DNA from: an uncultured Lachnospiraceae bacterium
GTDB lineage: Bacteria; Bacillota; Clostridia; Lachnospirales; Lachnospiraceae
Direction of reading: 5' to 3'
Assembly (NCBI GenBank): GCA_910588755.1
Contig: CAJUQZ010000005.1
Coordinates: forward strand, 1-62,703
Length of the DNA: 62,703 nucleotides
Notes under the pieces: model-generated
Told to the model about the DNA's origin: nothing
What the model saw: only the letters and a program-made list of their open reading frames with translations
The model's database searches: none
In this document: in pieces, positions 26,549 through 34,648 of the stretch
How the letters are laid out: every line of letters starts with the position of its first letter
How positions within the stretch are numbered: the first letter of the stretch is position 1
Position numbers and translations under genes: made by a program

Positions 26549-26594
26549 TTCTGTTGTACTCCTCTTTAATCTCAACGATACTCATTTCAGTTCT

Positions 26595-26702
26595 TCAGTC
26601 TGTCTGGTATTTTTCTGCAATGGTGTACGCAACACCTACTGTAAATATGGTAAAAATACCAAGTGCTGCCAATAGGGCTGCTGTTATAATAATCCACTTC
26701 AT
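26595..26702 (-). CDS. 35-residue membrane peptide
   Basis: A short frame with an excellent site (AAGGAGGT, 10 bases before ATG). The product starts MKWIIITAALLAALGIF, forms one membrane helix of about 25 residues and ends with a polar tail EKYQTD. It belongs to the operon leading into the recombinases. Function unknown; it may be a small membrane toxin, a modulator or a holin-like peptide. Confidence 0.55.
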   Translation of the reverse strand: MKWIIITAALLAALGIFTIFTVGVAYTIAEKYQTD

Positions 26703-26807
26703 ATACACCGTTACCTCCTTATGCAATGTTTTTAACTAAATACTGTTTCAAAATTTGCTTCCAATTAACCATGTCATACATTGTAACCACAAATTCGCGA
26801 ATGCGCT

Positions 26808-27203
26808 TTACATCATGCCATACCCTGCCATTGTCACCGCCTCATCTTCCAGTGCAAAGTATTCCTCTGCCGCTTTCCTGTCCACGCTTAAAACTTCCCC
26901 CGCACTCTTTTCTCCCATCTGAACTGGCACAAGGTGGCTGTTGATTTCCCTGCACAGGTTCTGGTCTGGACACTGATTGATAAATCCACCATATGTATCC
27001 AGTATCAGGCGGCCGCACATATCTGTGACCACGATCTTCTCCGCATCAAAAAAATGACTCCCAATGTAATTTGCCAGATTTTCCGGCGTGGCCGCGATCA
27101 CGCTTTCCTGCTTCATGCCCCCGCCAGCCGGATACAGACAGGCATATCCGATTGTCTCCGTATCAAAAATTCTTTCCAGCATTTCTTCCTCTTCTTTTTT
27201 CAT
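26808..27203 (-). CDS. Hypothetical accessory protein of the element
   Basis: 131 residues, soluble, acidic: begins MKKEEEEMLERIFDTETIGY and has a beta-rich core (EKIVVTDMCGRLILDTYGGF). I do not recognise the family. It lies between the sigma-like gene and the recombinases and is transcribed with them. Confidence 0.6.
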   Translation of the reverse strand: MKKEEEEMLERIFDTETIGYACLYPAGGGMKQESVIAATPENLANYIGSHFFDAEKIVVTDMCGRLILDTYGGFINQCPDQNLCREINSHLVPVQMGEKSAGEVLSVDRKAAEEYFALEDEAVTMAGYGMM

Positions 27204-27833
27204 CTTTTTTCTAACTCCCTCCTGTGCTTAGCCACACAAGAATGCGGCGGAATACTTCCCCTCCGCCGCATGGTTTCTGTGATTAAGTCTTACTGTCATA
27301 ATCCTTCACTTTAAAAAAATCACTCTGCTCCTATTCGACACTACTCCCCGAAGCAAAATACTGCAAAGACAGACAAATGAAAAAATAAAATACCATTCTT
27401 TGCCTTTCTGTATTCTATGGGCAGCAGTCCAGACTGTCTGCTGGCTGGCAGACATCACAGGAATCTCACCTCCAGCACTGCGTGCTGGCTAATCTCAAGG
27501 AGTATCATTATAGGCCATTTCCTTCTTTGCACCTGTCTGCCACGGACAGGCTGTACCCCGGCTTTCCCGCTCGGCTCCTTAGATGTTATCTTTTTTACAC
27601 ATTCCTAAAATGTGCAGGAGTGTCTCTGCGCCCCGGTTACGGCTCTTGAAATGGCTAATGTATCTGTACTGCTGGATATGGCTGGCACACACGATCTTTT
27701 TTGTGTATGCTCTCGGAAGCCGCTGCCTCCGGCATTTGTCAAGGTTCATGAGCGGGCTTTCTGACAGGCAGTTCTCTGTCAGAAATTTATCCCTTCATAA
27801 GGTACTCACACTAAAACGCATTTTGAGAGGGTA
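27204..27833. other. 630-bp gene-free stretch with several hairpins
   Basis: No convincing gene on either strand. Hairpins: ATGCGGCGG/CCGCCGCAT near 27241-27270; CCAGCAC/GTGCTGG (27472-27488); TTTCTGACAG (27758-27767) with CTGTCAGAAA (27776-27785), the last about 50 bases after the sigma-like gene. Frames on the plus strand here look like chance. A structured RNA or recombination site is possible. Confidence 0.4.
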
Positions 27834-28259
27834 CTAATTGAAAAATTTTTTAATTTTTTTCAAAGACGCCTCCACACTCTCCCTGACTGACCTGTCACTG
27901 ATGCCTGTTTTTTCTGCAATCTGGCGGAAAGTCAGACCCTCAAAAAAATAAAGATGCAGCCGCTCCCTTTGTATCTGCGTGAGTGACTGCACCGCTTTTT
28001 GCAGAGTTTCCAGCTCCATCTGGTGAATCATCATATCCTCCAGTGATTCTGTCTCCTTTGTCATCCGTTCTTCCGTCTCACCTTCTATGTATCCACCTAA
28101 TGTTAGGTGGCGCAGGTCCCGCATTTCCTCTGCATGTGCTTCCCTGCGGAATAAATCTGTCAGTGCCTCATACACCTCATGGGAAACATAGGTATACTCT
28201 GTCTCGCCAACAGCATCTTTATAAAAATCCTTAATTCTGATTCTGATCCATTCTGACAT
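27834..28259 (-). CDS. Sigma-70 region 4-type regulator
   Basis: 141 residues. The C-terminal third is a sigma region 4 helix-turn-helix (LTQIQRERLHLYFFEGLTFRQIAEKTGISDRSVRESVEASLKKI). The N-terminal part is acidic and helical, without a recognisable region 2, so it may be a sigma-like activator rather than a full sigma factor. I chose the ATG at 28259 because GGAGG lies 8 bases upstream; the open frame continues further 5' without a good site. The gene has its own strong promoter at 28494-28522 preceded by a LytTR-type site identical to the one before agrDB, and a terminator-like leader. It is upstream of the recombinase operon and is a good candidate for switching the element on. Confidence 0.8.
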   Translation of the reverse strand: MSEWIRIRIKDFYKDAVGETEYTYVSHEVYEALTDLFRREAHAEEMRDLRHLTLGGYIEGETEERMTKETESLEDMMIHQMELETLQKAVQSLTQIQRERLHLYFFEGLTFRQIAEKTGISDRSVRESVEASLKKIKKFFN

Positions 28260-28338
28260 CTCTGTGTCCTCCATTTCTTGTTTTTTGAAATGAAGGACAC
28301 AGGTGGTCCTCTGGCACAGAAACCACATTCCCGGACAG

Positions 28339-28391
28339 AAAAAAACGGATGGATTCTCCACGCTGTGTACAGCATGGACGGATGCATCCGT
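28339..28391 (-). terminator. Terminator in the leader of the sigma-like gene (possible attenuator)
   Basis: Minus strand: ACGGATG (28385-28391) can pair with CATCCGT (28345-28351) around an inner stem CCATGCTG/CAGCGTGG (28358-28377), followed by seven T's. The upstream arm is also half of the palindrome ACGGATGCATCCGT, so an alternative fold exists. Transcripts from 28486 would either stop here as a 150-base RNA or read on into the gene. Confidence 0.65.
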
Positions 28392-28493
28392 CTGTCAGAT
28401 CTGTTTATTTTTGCATTCCAGTAGCCTCTTTTAACAAGGGCTGGATATCCCGTTTCCTGTCCTGTCAACCTCTTTACTCCCTTACCTCATGGA

Positions 28494-28522
28494 ACTATAC
28501 CCGTAAGGAAGCAGCGTTTCAA
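28494..28522 (-). promoter_or_regulatory. Promoter of the sigma-like gene
   Basis: Minus strand TTGAAA (28517-28522), 17 bp, TATAGT (28494-28499). It starts 6 bases downstream of the LytTR-type site, the usual spacing for an activator of this class. Confidence 0.75.
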
Positions 28523-28528
28523 CCATTG

Positions 28529-28554
28529 TGTAATAAGTCTTACGTTAGCTGTAA
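28529..28554 (-). promoter_or_regulatory. LytTR-type response regulator site before the sigma-like gene
   Basis: A 26-bp sequence identical to 29460-29485. It contains TTACAGCTAACGTAAG and a second TTATTACA about 21 bp away, the direct-repeat layout bound by AgrA/ComE-like LytTR regulators. Confidence 0.7.
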
Positions 28555-28599
28555 AAATTTACTTTATTAATTGAAATATCAAGCAATATAAGTACAAAA

Positions 28600-28635
28600 A
28601 AATCCCTTCCGTTTTCTGCCACCCGGAAGGGATTT
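28600..28635. terminator. Intrinsic terminator after agrB
   Basis: AAATCCCTTCC (28600-28610) pairs with GGAAGGGATTT (28625-28635). A's on the plus side give T's on the minus strand. It separates the agr operon from the sigma-like gene promoter. Confidence 0.8.
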
Positions 28636-28643
28636 CTATTTTT

Positions 28644-29228
28644 CTATCTTCGTTTTTCCATATGAAATTGTATAAAAAGTTTGGCTTTGCCCGCCAGCAT
28701 GAAAACAGCAGTAATGCAGATACTTTCATAAACGGCACAGGCACAGTCCTGATACCCAAGGTACCACAACAGCGAAAATACAGCCGCCTGCAATGCAGTT
28801 ATCGTTCTCGCACACCTGCCAAAGTGTTTTTTCTCTTTCTGGTCAAGCCTTCTGTTTTTGCTGTGCATCGGGCTGAATATGATGATTATCCCTGCTGCTG
28901 CCGCAAGTGTGAGCACTACCATCAGAACAGACAGGCTGGCAAACTGCCCGCCCATATACACTGGGATAAACAATACAAGACTCGAACCGATATAGCAGAA
29001 CAGGCTGTCGTCACAGTGAAAACCACCGGTAAAGCTGCGAAGCGTCATAAAAGAGAGAGTAAACACACATACTACCAGAAGCTGCTCTGTAAACAGCCCG
29101 ATCAGAAATGCTGTAATCAGATTCAGCAGTATGATACCTCCGCTGCGGATTCCATACTGGTAAATCTCACTATCCTCTTTCTCTATAATCCCACGTTCCT
29201 GCATCCAGAGGCTTAACCACCCCGACAC
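28644..29228 (-). CDS. agrB: AgrB-like peptide processing protease
   Basis: Membrane protease that trims AgrD at its C-terminus and forms the thiolactone ring. About 194 residues with five or six hydrophobic segments. The catalytic pair is present in TLRSFTGGFHCDDSLFCYIG: His and the Cys seven residues later match the conserved His and Cys of AgrB. I use the GTG at 29228, because GAGGAGG lies 8 bases upstream and it begins two bases after the agrD stop. Longer in-frame starts overlap agrD. Confidence 0.9.
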   Translation of the reverse strand: MSGWLSLWMQERGIIEKEDSEIYQYGIRSGGIILLNLITAFLIGLFTEQLLVVCVFTLSFMTLRSFTGGFHCDDSLFCYIGSSLVLFIPVYMGGQFASLSVLMVVLTLAAAAGIIIIFSPMHSKNRRLDQKEKKHFGRCARTITALQAAVFSLLWYLGYQDCACAVYESICITAVFMLAGKAKLFIQFHMEKRR

Positions 29229-29230
29229 AG

Positions 29231-29395
29231 TTAAAACCTCCTCAGTTTTTTCGCACGCTCTGGTATCTCGTCCTGTCCCAGAAACCACATACAGCACTGG
29301 TTTACTGACAGGGTCGCCACCGCGAGCGCCACTGCTGCAATCACTTTTAATATCCTGTCACTTACTCCATACATCAGATTTCCATAGTTTTTCAT
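29231..29395 (-). CDS. agrD: AgrD-like cyclic autoinducer peptide precursor
   Basis: A 54-residue precursor. It has an amphipathic leader (residues 1-30: MKNYGNLMYGVSDRILKVIA), a core with two cysteines (NQCCMWFL) and a charged tail QDEIPERAKKLRRF with the E-x-P pattern that AgrB recognises. The likely product is a thiolactone peptide closed between a Cys and the carboxyl end of CMWFL. AGGAGG lies 7 bases before the ATG. This gene is hidden within the longer agrB frame. Confidence 0.88.
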   Translation of the reverse strand: MKNYGNLMYGVSDRILKVIAAVALAVATLSVNQCCMWFLGQDEIPERAKKLRRF

Positions 29396-29439
29396 GGAAG
29401 CACCTCCTAATATTTGATTGCTTCCACTTTATCATCTGA

Positions 29440-29494
29440 TGTCAAAAAATCAAGCGATCTGTAATAAGTCTTACGTTAGCTGTAATAAGTTGCA
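29440..29494 (-). promoter_or_regulatory. agrDB control region with LytTR-type direct repeats
   Basis: The 26-bp element at 29460-29485 is identical to the one before the sigma-like gene. On the minus strand ACTTATTACAG occurs twice exactly 21 bp apart, two helical turns, as expected for a LytTR dimer. A TTGACA (29440-29445) lies downstream as a candidate -35; no good -10 is seen, which fits activator dependence. Confidence 0.65.
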
Positions 29495-29501
29495 CTTTTC
29501 G

Positions 29502-30797
29502 TCACTCCAGACGTTCAATTCCTGTCAGAAGAAGTTTTGCCTCAAACACATCACCCCAGTCTTTCAGAATTAAATTCCCATCATACTTTTCCGCCACCCT
29601 TTGTACTGCCCTGACTCCCCTGCCGTGCTTTCGCTTATCTTTTTTTGTTGTAGACATTTCCTTATTTTCTTTCCCTGTTTTACTGTTCTTTATTAAAACA
29701 AACAGATTGCCTTCCTGATATTTCGTATCAAACTCAATAAACCGTCCCTCCTGCTTCACGAAACAGCAGGCTTCAATCGCATTGTCCAGCAGATTTCCAT
29801 ACAATACACCCATGTCCCCAATTTCAACGGAAACCTTTTGTGGAATAAATACATGAACTGTGATATCAATTCCATTCTCTTTTGCCTTGGCTGCCTTGAT
29901 TTTCAGGATGGAATTTAAGACAGGATTTGCAGAATAGATGATATCCTCCGCCAGACTGATATCGTCCAGCATCTCTTCCAGTGCTGCCATCATCATACTT
30001 CTGTCTCCCTCCCCTGCTGCGTCATAAAGCGTACCCAGGCGGTTCTTCATGTCATGCTTGATATTCTGAATCTCCTCCTGATAGCGCTCCATATCCTTAT
30101 AGTATTCGTCCTGATAGGAAATCTCACTCAGAAGCATTTCTTCCTCATGCCGCTTTTCTGCCATGTCTGTATAATTTTCCATCATAAGAAACACCATGTA
30201 ATCTGTTAAGATGATTGTAAAAATGATACACATGCACAAAATTACAGTCCGCGCTGATAGCTGTTCCTGTACTACCTCTATCAGCAGAAAACAGCCAACC
30301 AGACTCGCAAGCGGAATCAGGACCAGCATATAGATGACCTCTCTGGGCATGGCACCAAGACGCAGTACCTTTCCCATCTTAATCCGGCAGAACACCTCTA
30401 CCAAAATAGCCCTGAACAGCTCCATTGCAAACACTGTAATATAATATACCGCCCTCTCGTCTGTCAGTAGCTGTATCACAGATGCCCTGTATATGATATA
30501 TCCTACTGGTTCTGCAACTACGACCAGTCCCATATACATCATTACTGCGACCACTTTTGTTGATATTTTTTCCTCATACTGGCATATAAAAATTCCCAAT
30601 ATTACTGCTAAGGTGATAAGGTTCATCCAGTTTATCTCTTTTAAGTTGATGATGCTCCCAGCTGCCTCACATACCAAAATCAGCATAATAGAAATTTCCG
30701 TAGAAGTTCTTCTCTTTCCGATGAAGCTCTCAAGAAAACGCCAGAAGATACACAGGTCAAATATATTGAGCACCAGACGGATTCCATACTGTGCCAT
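29502..30797 (-). CDS. agrC: AgrC-like sensor histidine kinase
   Basis: Membrane receptor for the autoinducer. Residues 1-200 form about six membrane helices. The cytoplasmic part has the dimerisation motif with phospho-acceptor His in NIKHDMKNRLG and a GHKL ATPase domain (NLLDNAIEAC, then KHGRGVRAVQRVAEKYDGNL). I take the ATG at 30797, which follows GGAGG by 8 bases; a longer frame starts at 30839 without a site. It follows the response regulator gene with a single base between stop and start. Confidence 0.88.
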   Translation of the reverse strand: MAQYGIRLVLNIFDLCIFWRFLESFIGKRRTSTEISIMLILVCEAAGSIINLKEINWMNLITLAVILGIFICQYEEKISTKVVAVMMYMGLVVVAEPVGYIIYRASVIQLLTDERAVYYITVFAMELFRAILVEVFCRIKMGKVLRLGAMPREVIYMLVLIPLASLVGCFLLIEVVQEQLSARTVILCMCIIFTIILTDYMVFLMMENYTDMAEKRHEEEMLLSEISYQDEYYKDMERYQEEIQNIKHDMKNRLGTLYDAAGEGDRSMMMAALEEMLDDISLAEDIIYSANPVLNSILKIKAAKAKENGIDITVHVFIPQKVSVEIGDMGVLYGNLLDNAIEACCFVKQEGRFIEFDTKYQEGNLFVLIKNSKTGKENKEMSTTKKDKRKHGRGVRAVQRVAEKYDGNLILKDWGDVFEAKLLLTGIERLE

Positions 30798-30798
30798 A

Positions 30799-31503
30799 TC
30801 ACATTCCTCCCTGCACAAATGCCATGTGTTTTTCCGCAAGGATCTTCCTGCATCCTCTGGTCACTGCCAGCTCCTGTCCATTGGACATACGTACTATTCC
30901 ACCCGAAACTGTTTTTACATGTTTCAGGTTCACGATAAAAGATCCATGTATCGCTGCAAACATCCTCTCGTCAAGGCATTCCCATATTTCTTTTGTTGTC
31001 ATGTTGGTCTTATATATGGTATCTGTTGTATGGATTAGCGCCTGACGCCCCTTTTTTTCAAAATAAAGGATTTCGTCAAACCTAAGACTGTACCGGCTTT
31101 TGCTGTAACCAAAAGAAAAATTCTGATTTGTCATTCCAAGATAGTTTTCTGCTTTTTCCAGAAGGATACGAAGCCTGTCTATTGTAATTGGCTTTTCTAT
31201 AAAATCGAACGTAACTACCGCAAACACATCTGGCATATATTTCGTATAGCTGGTGAGGAACACAATTAATGCTTTGGAATTTCGTTTTCGAATCTCCTGC
31301 GCCACAGCGATGCCATCCATTCCCGGCATTTCAATATCAAGAATATACAGATCTGGTTCCTGTTCCTGTTGACTATATGATGTAAGCATTTCCTCCGGAT
31401 CTTGAAAAAATTCATACGCGAATGCATATTCAATAATTGCTGCAGCATATCTGCTAAATACTTCCATCGCGTTCGGATCATCATCACAAACTGCTATCTT
31501 CAT
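30799..31503 (-). CDS. agrA: AgrA/ComE-like LytTR response regulator
   Basis: 234 residues. Receiver domain with acidic pocket (VCDDDPNA), phospho-acceptor Asp in LYILDIEMPG and Lys in FIEKP. LytTR DNA-binding domain from about residue 135 (RYSLRFDEILYFEKKGRQALIH, FVNLKHVKTV, ELAVTRG). It should bind the direct repeats at 28529-28554 and 29460-29485. A CGGAGG site precedes the ATG. Confidence 0.9.
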   Translation of the reverse strand: MKIAVCDDDPNAMEVFSRYAAAIIEYAFAYEFFQDPEEMLTSYSQQEQEPDLYILDIEMPGMDGIAVAQEIRKRNSKALIVFLTSYTKYMPDVFAVVTFDFIEKPITIDRLRILLEKAENYLGMTNQNFSFGYSKSRYSLRFDEILYFEKKGRQALIHTTDTIYKTNMTTKEIWECLDERMFAAIHGSFIVNLKHVKTVSGGIVRMSNGQELAVTRGCRKILAEKHMAFVQGGM

Positions 31504-31546
31504 TTATCTACCTCCGTAAATTCGGAAATGAACAGAAAAATGCCTT

Positions 31547-31882
31547 CTACCTTCCTGTCATTAACTTTCTCATATATGACAATGTCTGCTCAATAAAATC
31601 GTTTCGCTCTTCTCTGCTGCAATTGGCGAGGAATACTCCCATATTAAAATGGCTATTCTTTTCCCCACTAATCAGGTAAGTTGGTTCAATTCTATAACGT
31701 TCGTACAAAACCAGCATCTTTTCTGGCTGTAATCCATACGCACCACTTTCCAACTTCCGGTAATGCTCCACACCTACACCCAGCGCTTCCGCAAAATCCT
31801 CCTGAGTATACCCATTGTTCTCTCTGGCGGTCTGCAACCGCTTTCCAATCTGTACATTAATTTCCTTTTTTTCTGCCCTCAT
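31547..31882 (-). CDS. XRE-family regulator next to the agr locus
   Basis: 111 residues. Helix-turn-helix over residues 12-65 (RLQTARENNGYTQEDFAEALGVGVEHYRKLESG) and a helical C-terminal domain. An AAGGAG site lies before the ATG. It is 43 bases upstream of agrA in the same direction, so it probably helps control the quorum-sensing operon or belongs to it. Confidence 0.85.
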   Translation of the reverse strand: MRAEKKEINVQIGKRLQTARENNGYTQEDFAEALGVGVEHYRKLESGAYGLQPEKMLVLYERYRIEPTYLISGEKNSHFNMGVFLANCSREERNDFIEQTLSYMRKLMTGR

Positions 31883-32152
31883 GATTTGCTCCTTACTTTT
31901 ACGCTAATCATAACAATTCAAAGTCCATATAAACAGATTGCAATACACCCTATTTATTGACGTAATGCATCTTAACTATGCAACTAATTTGAAAAGAATA
32001 AAAGAAAAATCATACGATTAAAAATACCAACAAACCACGCTTGCAAATATGCCTGCCATTAAAAAACACTTTAAAAGAAACGCCAGTAACCCGAAAACAC
32101 AACTTTCAATTTGCCATCGCTTTTTCTAAATCTTATTGTTGAATGAAACAAA
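31883..32152. other. AT-rich intergenic gap
   Basis: Presumably holds the promoter of the XRE-agrA-agrC transcript (TTGCAA near 31940 is a candidate -35), but no confident element stands out. Confidence 0.35.
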
Positions 32153-32155
32153 AAA

Positions 32156-32183
32156 AGCATCCCTTCAAAAAACAAAGGATACT
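32156..32183 (-). terminator. Terminator of the secreted-protein operon
   Basis: AGCATCCCTT (32156-32165) pairs imperfectly with AAAGGATACT (32174-32183), with A's before it giving a T run on the minus strand. It ends the operon whose last gene stops at 32228. Confidence 0.65.
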
Positions 32184-32227
32184 TTTTCTGTATACTCTCA
32201 TTATTTAATTTCAAAAACAAGACACTT

Positions 32228-33127
32228 TTATTGCACTATTAAATTGACTAATCCCTTATCAAACAAACTACTATCCGAATACATAGGATTATTCTTTTTA
32301 TGATACCGTTCTATATATTGCTGCAGTTTTGTCTTTACTTTGGATTTATTGGATGTTTCAGAATAATATTCTCTTAACAAATCTCTTATATCCTCTTTTT
32401 CCCGCTTGTAAAAACTCTGTTGACTGGAAAGCAGCTCATCCTTATTTCTAAGGAATTGCGTACTTTTTCCAATATCTTCATACATATAGTTTGGAGTCAT
32501 CCGCTCCATAATATTATTTCTTGATTCCTCATTAAAGCGAACATATTCATTAATTAACTGTCCAAAATCCGAACGCAGGCTTTGGGGAACAATCGTGTTC
32601 TTTACATTTTCCAATGCAAACCTACTGGCTTCAAGTAATGCAACTGACTCAAATGATGTACCACGATAGCCAGACATCGCATTAAACTGATCCATTATCG
32701 TCGTAGCATTTTTTACTGCTTCCTGAATCTTTGCGTAAGTTTCTTCAGAAAGTTCATCCACATTTTCTTTCATCCACTTATCAAACACTTCATACTGATG
32801 CTCTGAATAATCCTGAAACAAGTTTTCATCTCCGAAACCTGACGATGCACATAATTCCATTTTGAAAGGATTCTCTACCCTGTAAATATCAAGTGATTTG
32901 GGATTTGAAAATTGTTCCATAAAATGCTGCATAAGTGCTTCCCATTTTTTATCCAGAGACGCATTTTCATTGTGCTGACTGACAGCCTCATCACTTATTT
33001 CCACACTGTCCAGTTGTTCTTTACATAAATTATCTGACACTACATCATTGGACTGTGAACGACTATCCCTATGTATTATTAAGCGATTTTGCATTGAAGC
33101 AGAAACCCCATAACTAGTCTCAAACAT
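32228..33127 (-). CDS. Hypothetical protein, last gene of secreted-protein operon
   Basis: 299 residues, mostly helical and charged, with no signal peptide or membrane segment. The N-terminal 60 residues look disordered (SRSQSNDVV, EQLDSVEISDEAVSQHNENAS). The rest contains KKWEALMQHFMEQFSNPKS and a lysine-rich end. I do not recognise a domain. It lies 15 bases after the PPC-type secreted protein gene. Confidence 0.65.
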   Translation of the reverse strand: MFETSYGVSASMQNRLIIHRDSRSQSNDVVSDNLCKEQLDSVEISDEAVSQHNENASLDKKWEALMQHFMEQFSNPKSLDIYRVENPFKMELCASSGFGDENLFQDYSEHQYEVFDKWMKENVDELSEETYAKIQEAVKNATTIMDQFNAMSGYRGTSFESVALLEASRFALENVKNTIVPQSLRSDFGQLINEYVRFNEESRNNIMERMTPNYMYEDIGKSTQFLRNKDELLSSQQSFYKREKEDIRDLLREYYSETSNKSKVKTKLQQYIERYHKKNNPMYSDSSLFDKGLVNLIVQ

Positions 33128-33142
33128 TCTCCTTCTCCTCCT

Positions 33143-34591
33143 CTAATCTAAAGGATCATGATTATAATTTGATGTAACACCACTTCTCCGTGTCCAACGC
33201 AATACTACGCCTTCATCATATATAGGGTGCGGCGTCATAACATCCAAAACTTTTCCTGTCCCAGAATCAATGATTAATGTTGCCACATTACTTTCAAATC
33301 CGGAATACTCACTAGAATAACTATTAACAATCCATTGTGTATTAAAAACCGTTATTACCAATGCGCCACTACTAGAAAATGGTGCCCTTATATCAATAAA
33401 TGTTGGCAACTCTCCCATAACCTGTACTGATTCTCTCTCAAAAAGAACAACATTCTGATCTGAAGTCTTATACAAATTCATATAAATGTTTCCACCTGAA
33501 TTGATCTGCTTTGAAAATGTAAAATCAATAGGATTTCCATTTACATAAAAGTTTGTTCTATCACCATCAAACTGAAAAACCAATGATTTATCCGGAACAT
33601 ACCACATAAATACAGCATCACTGTCATCTGCCATCTTGAATTTATGTATTTTTATCTTATAATATTCATTATCGCTGCATGTTATCGTATTAGACCGTAC
33701 AACGATATAATATGTCCCTTCCTCAAGCCTATAATTTCCACTGTCTATATTGTAAAAACTCGATCCATCAAACAATAATGCCTGATAATCATATCCTGAA
33801 GGCGAATTAAATGTAAACTCCAATATATCATTTGTACCAATTGTAAATTTGTAAAAATCCGTATCAAATGGACTATCTATTGTGCCACGCATCTCAGTGT
33901 TGTATTTATAAGAGCTTGCCGTATCTGGGGAATCATTCATTTCCTTGTCATCATTAACACCAGAATATGTAAACACTGAATATGATCCAAATCCACTTTC
34001 TGCTTCTATTCCCATAAAGTACGTGCCTGCATCCAACATACACATTGCTAATTCTGATTCGCCATTTCCAACCACTGCGCTTCCACCAACAAGCTCTAAA
34101 GTTGATTCAGATTCATTAAACTTGAACAAATATAAATCAAAATCAACAGCATCATCCATCGCCATCGCGGCCGTGAACTTTGTTTTTTTATCAACTGAAA
34201 ATGCATACCACCGTTGTTCCAGCTCCGCAGAAACGGTTCCATTTAACTGTTCACCCAAATTTATTAAATACGCTGAATTGGGATTATCATTTACACTTTC
34301 ATTATCAGAAAGTGCCTGAGCCATATCCACAGAATACTGTGTTTCAATACTCCTCTCACAAATATTGGGATTTTCCAATTCAAAATCCACCACCTGTAGA
34401 TCAGAATTTTTCTTTATGCTTGAAAAATCCATCACCCCGTTTTCCATGTCATTATCGAAACTTAATGTTTGGTCAACTACAATTTTCTCAACGTCCTCCT
34501 CCGCATGGACAACTGTAGTTGTAAGGGGGGCAATTATTTCCCCCAAGAATATGACAACCGCTAAAGCCGCTGCTATTTTTCTAATTTTCAT
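33143..34591 (-). CDS. Secreted protein with PPC-like beta domains
   Basis: 482 residues. Sec signal peptide at residues 1-32 (MKIRKIAAALAVVIFLGEII, cleavage near VHAEED). Two pre-peptidase C-terminal (PPC)-like beta sandwiches follow (around 100-220, RWYAFSVDKKTKFTAAM...GTYFMGIEAE; around 225-320, DTDFYKFTIGTND...GTYYIVVRS), then a third beta-rich part. PPC domains usually accompany secreted peptidases, but no catalytic domain is present here. I start at 34591 (ATG AAA), preceded by AAGG; a GTG lies four codons upstream. Confidence 0.75.
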   Translation of the reverse strand: MKIRKIAAALAVVIFLGEIIAPLTTTVVHAEEDVEKIVVDQTLSFDNDMENGVMDFSSIKKNSDLQVVDFELENPNICERSIETQYSVDMAQALSDNESVNDNPNSAYLINLGEQLNGTVSAELEQRWYAFSVDKKTKFTAAMAMDDAVDFDLYLFKFNESESTLELVGGSAVVGNGESELAMCMLDAGTYFMGIEAESGFGSYSVFTYSGVNDDKEMNDSPDTASSYKYNTEMRGTIDSPFDTDFYKFTIGTNDILEFTFNSPSGYDYQALLFDGSSFYNIDSGNYRLEEGTYYIVVRSNTITCSDNEYYKIKIHKFKMADDSDAVFMWYVPDKSLVFQFDGDRTNFYVNGNPIDFTFSKQINSGGNIYMNLYKTSDQNVVLFERESVQVMGELPTFIDIRAPFSSSGALVITVFNTQWIVNSYSSEYSGFESNVATLIIDSGTGKVLDVMTPHPIYDEGVVLRWTRRSGVTSNYNHDPLD

Positions 34592-34648
34592 ATGTAATAC
34601 CACCTTCCTATAATATTATGAAATATACAGCCTTATTCCTTACACTTG

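Noticed and set aside
27583..27837. 84-codon plus-strand frame in the gene-free stretch
   Set aside because: No ribosome binding site, and it crosses a perfect inverted repeat and converges on the sigma-like gene.
28160..28468. 102-codon minus-strand frame overlapping the leader and the sigma-like gene
   Set aside because: It runs through the terminator and overlaps the sigma-like gene in another frame, starts with TTG, and has no recognisable domain. A short leader peptide cannot be excluded.
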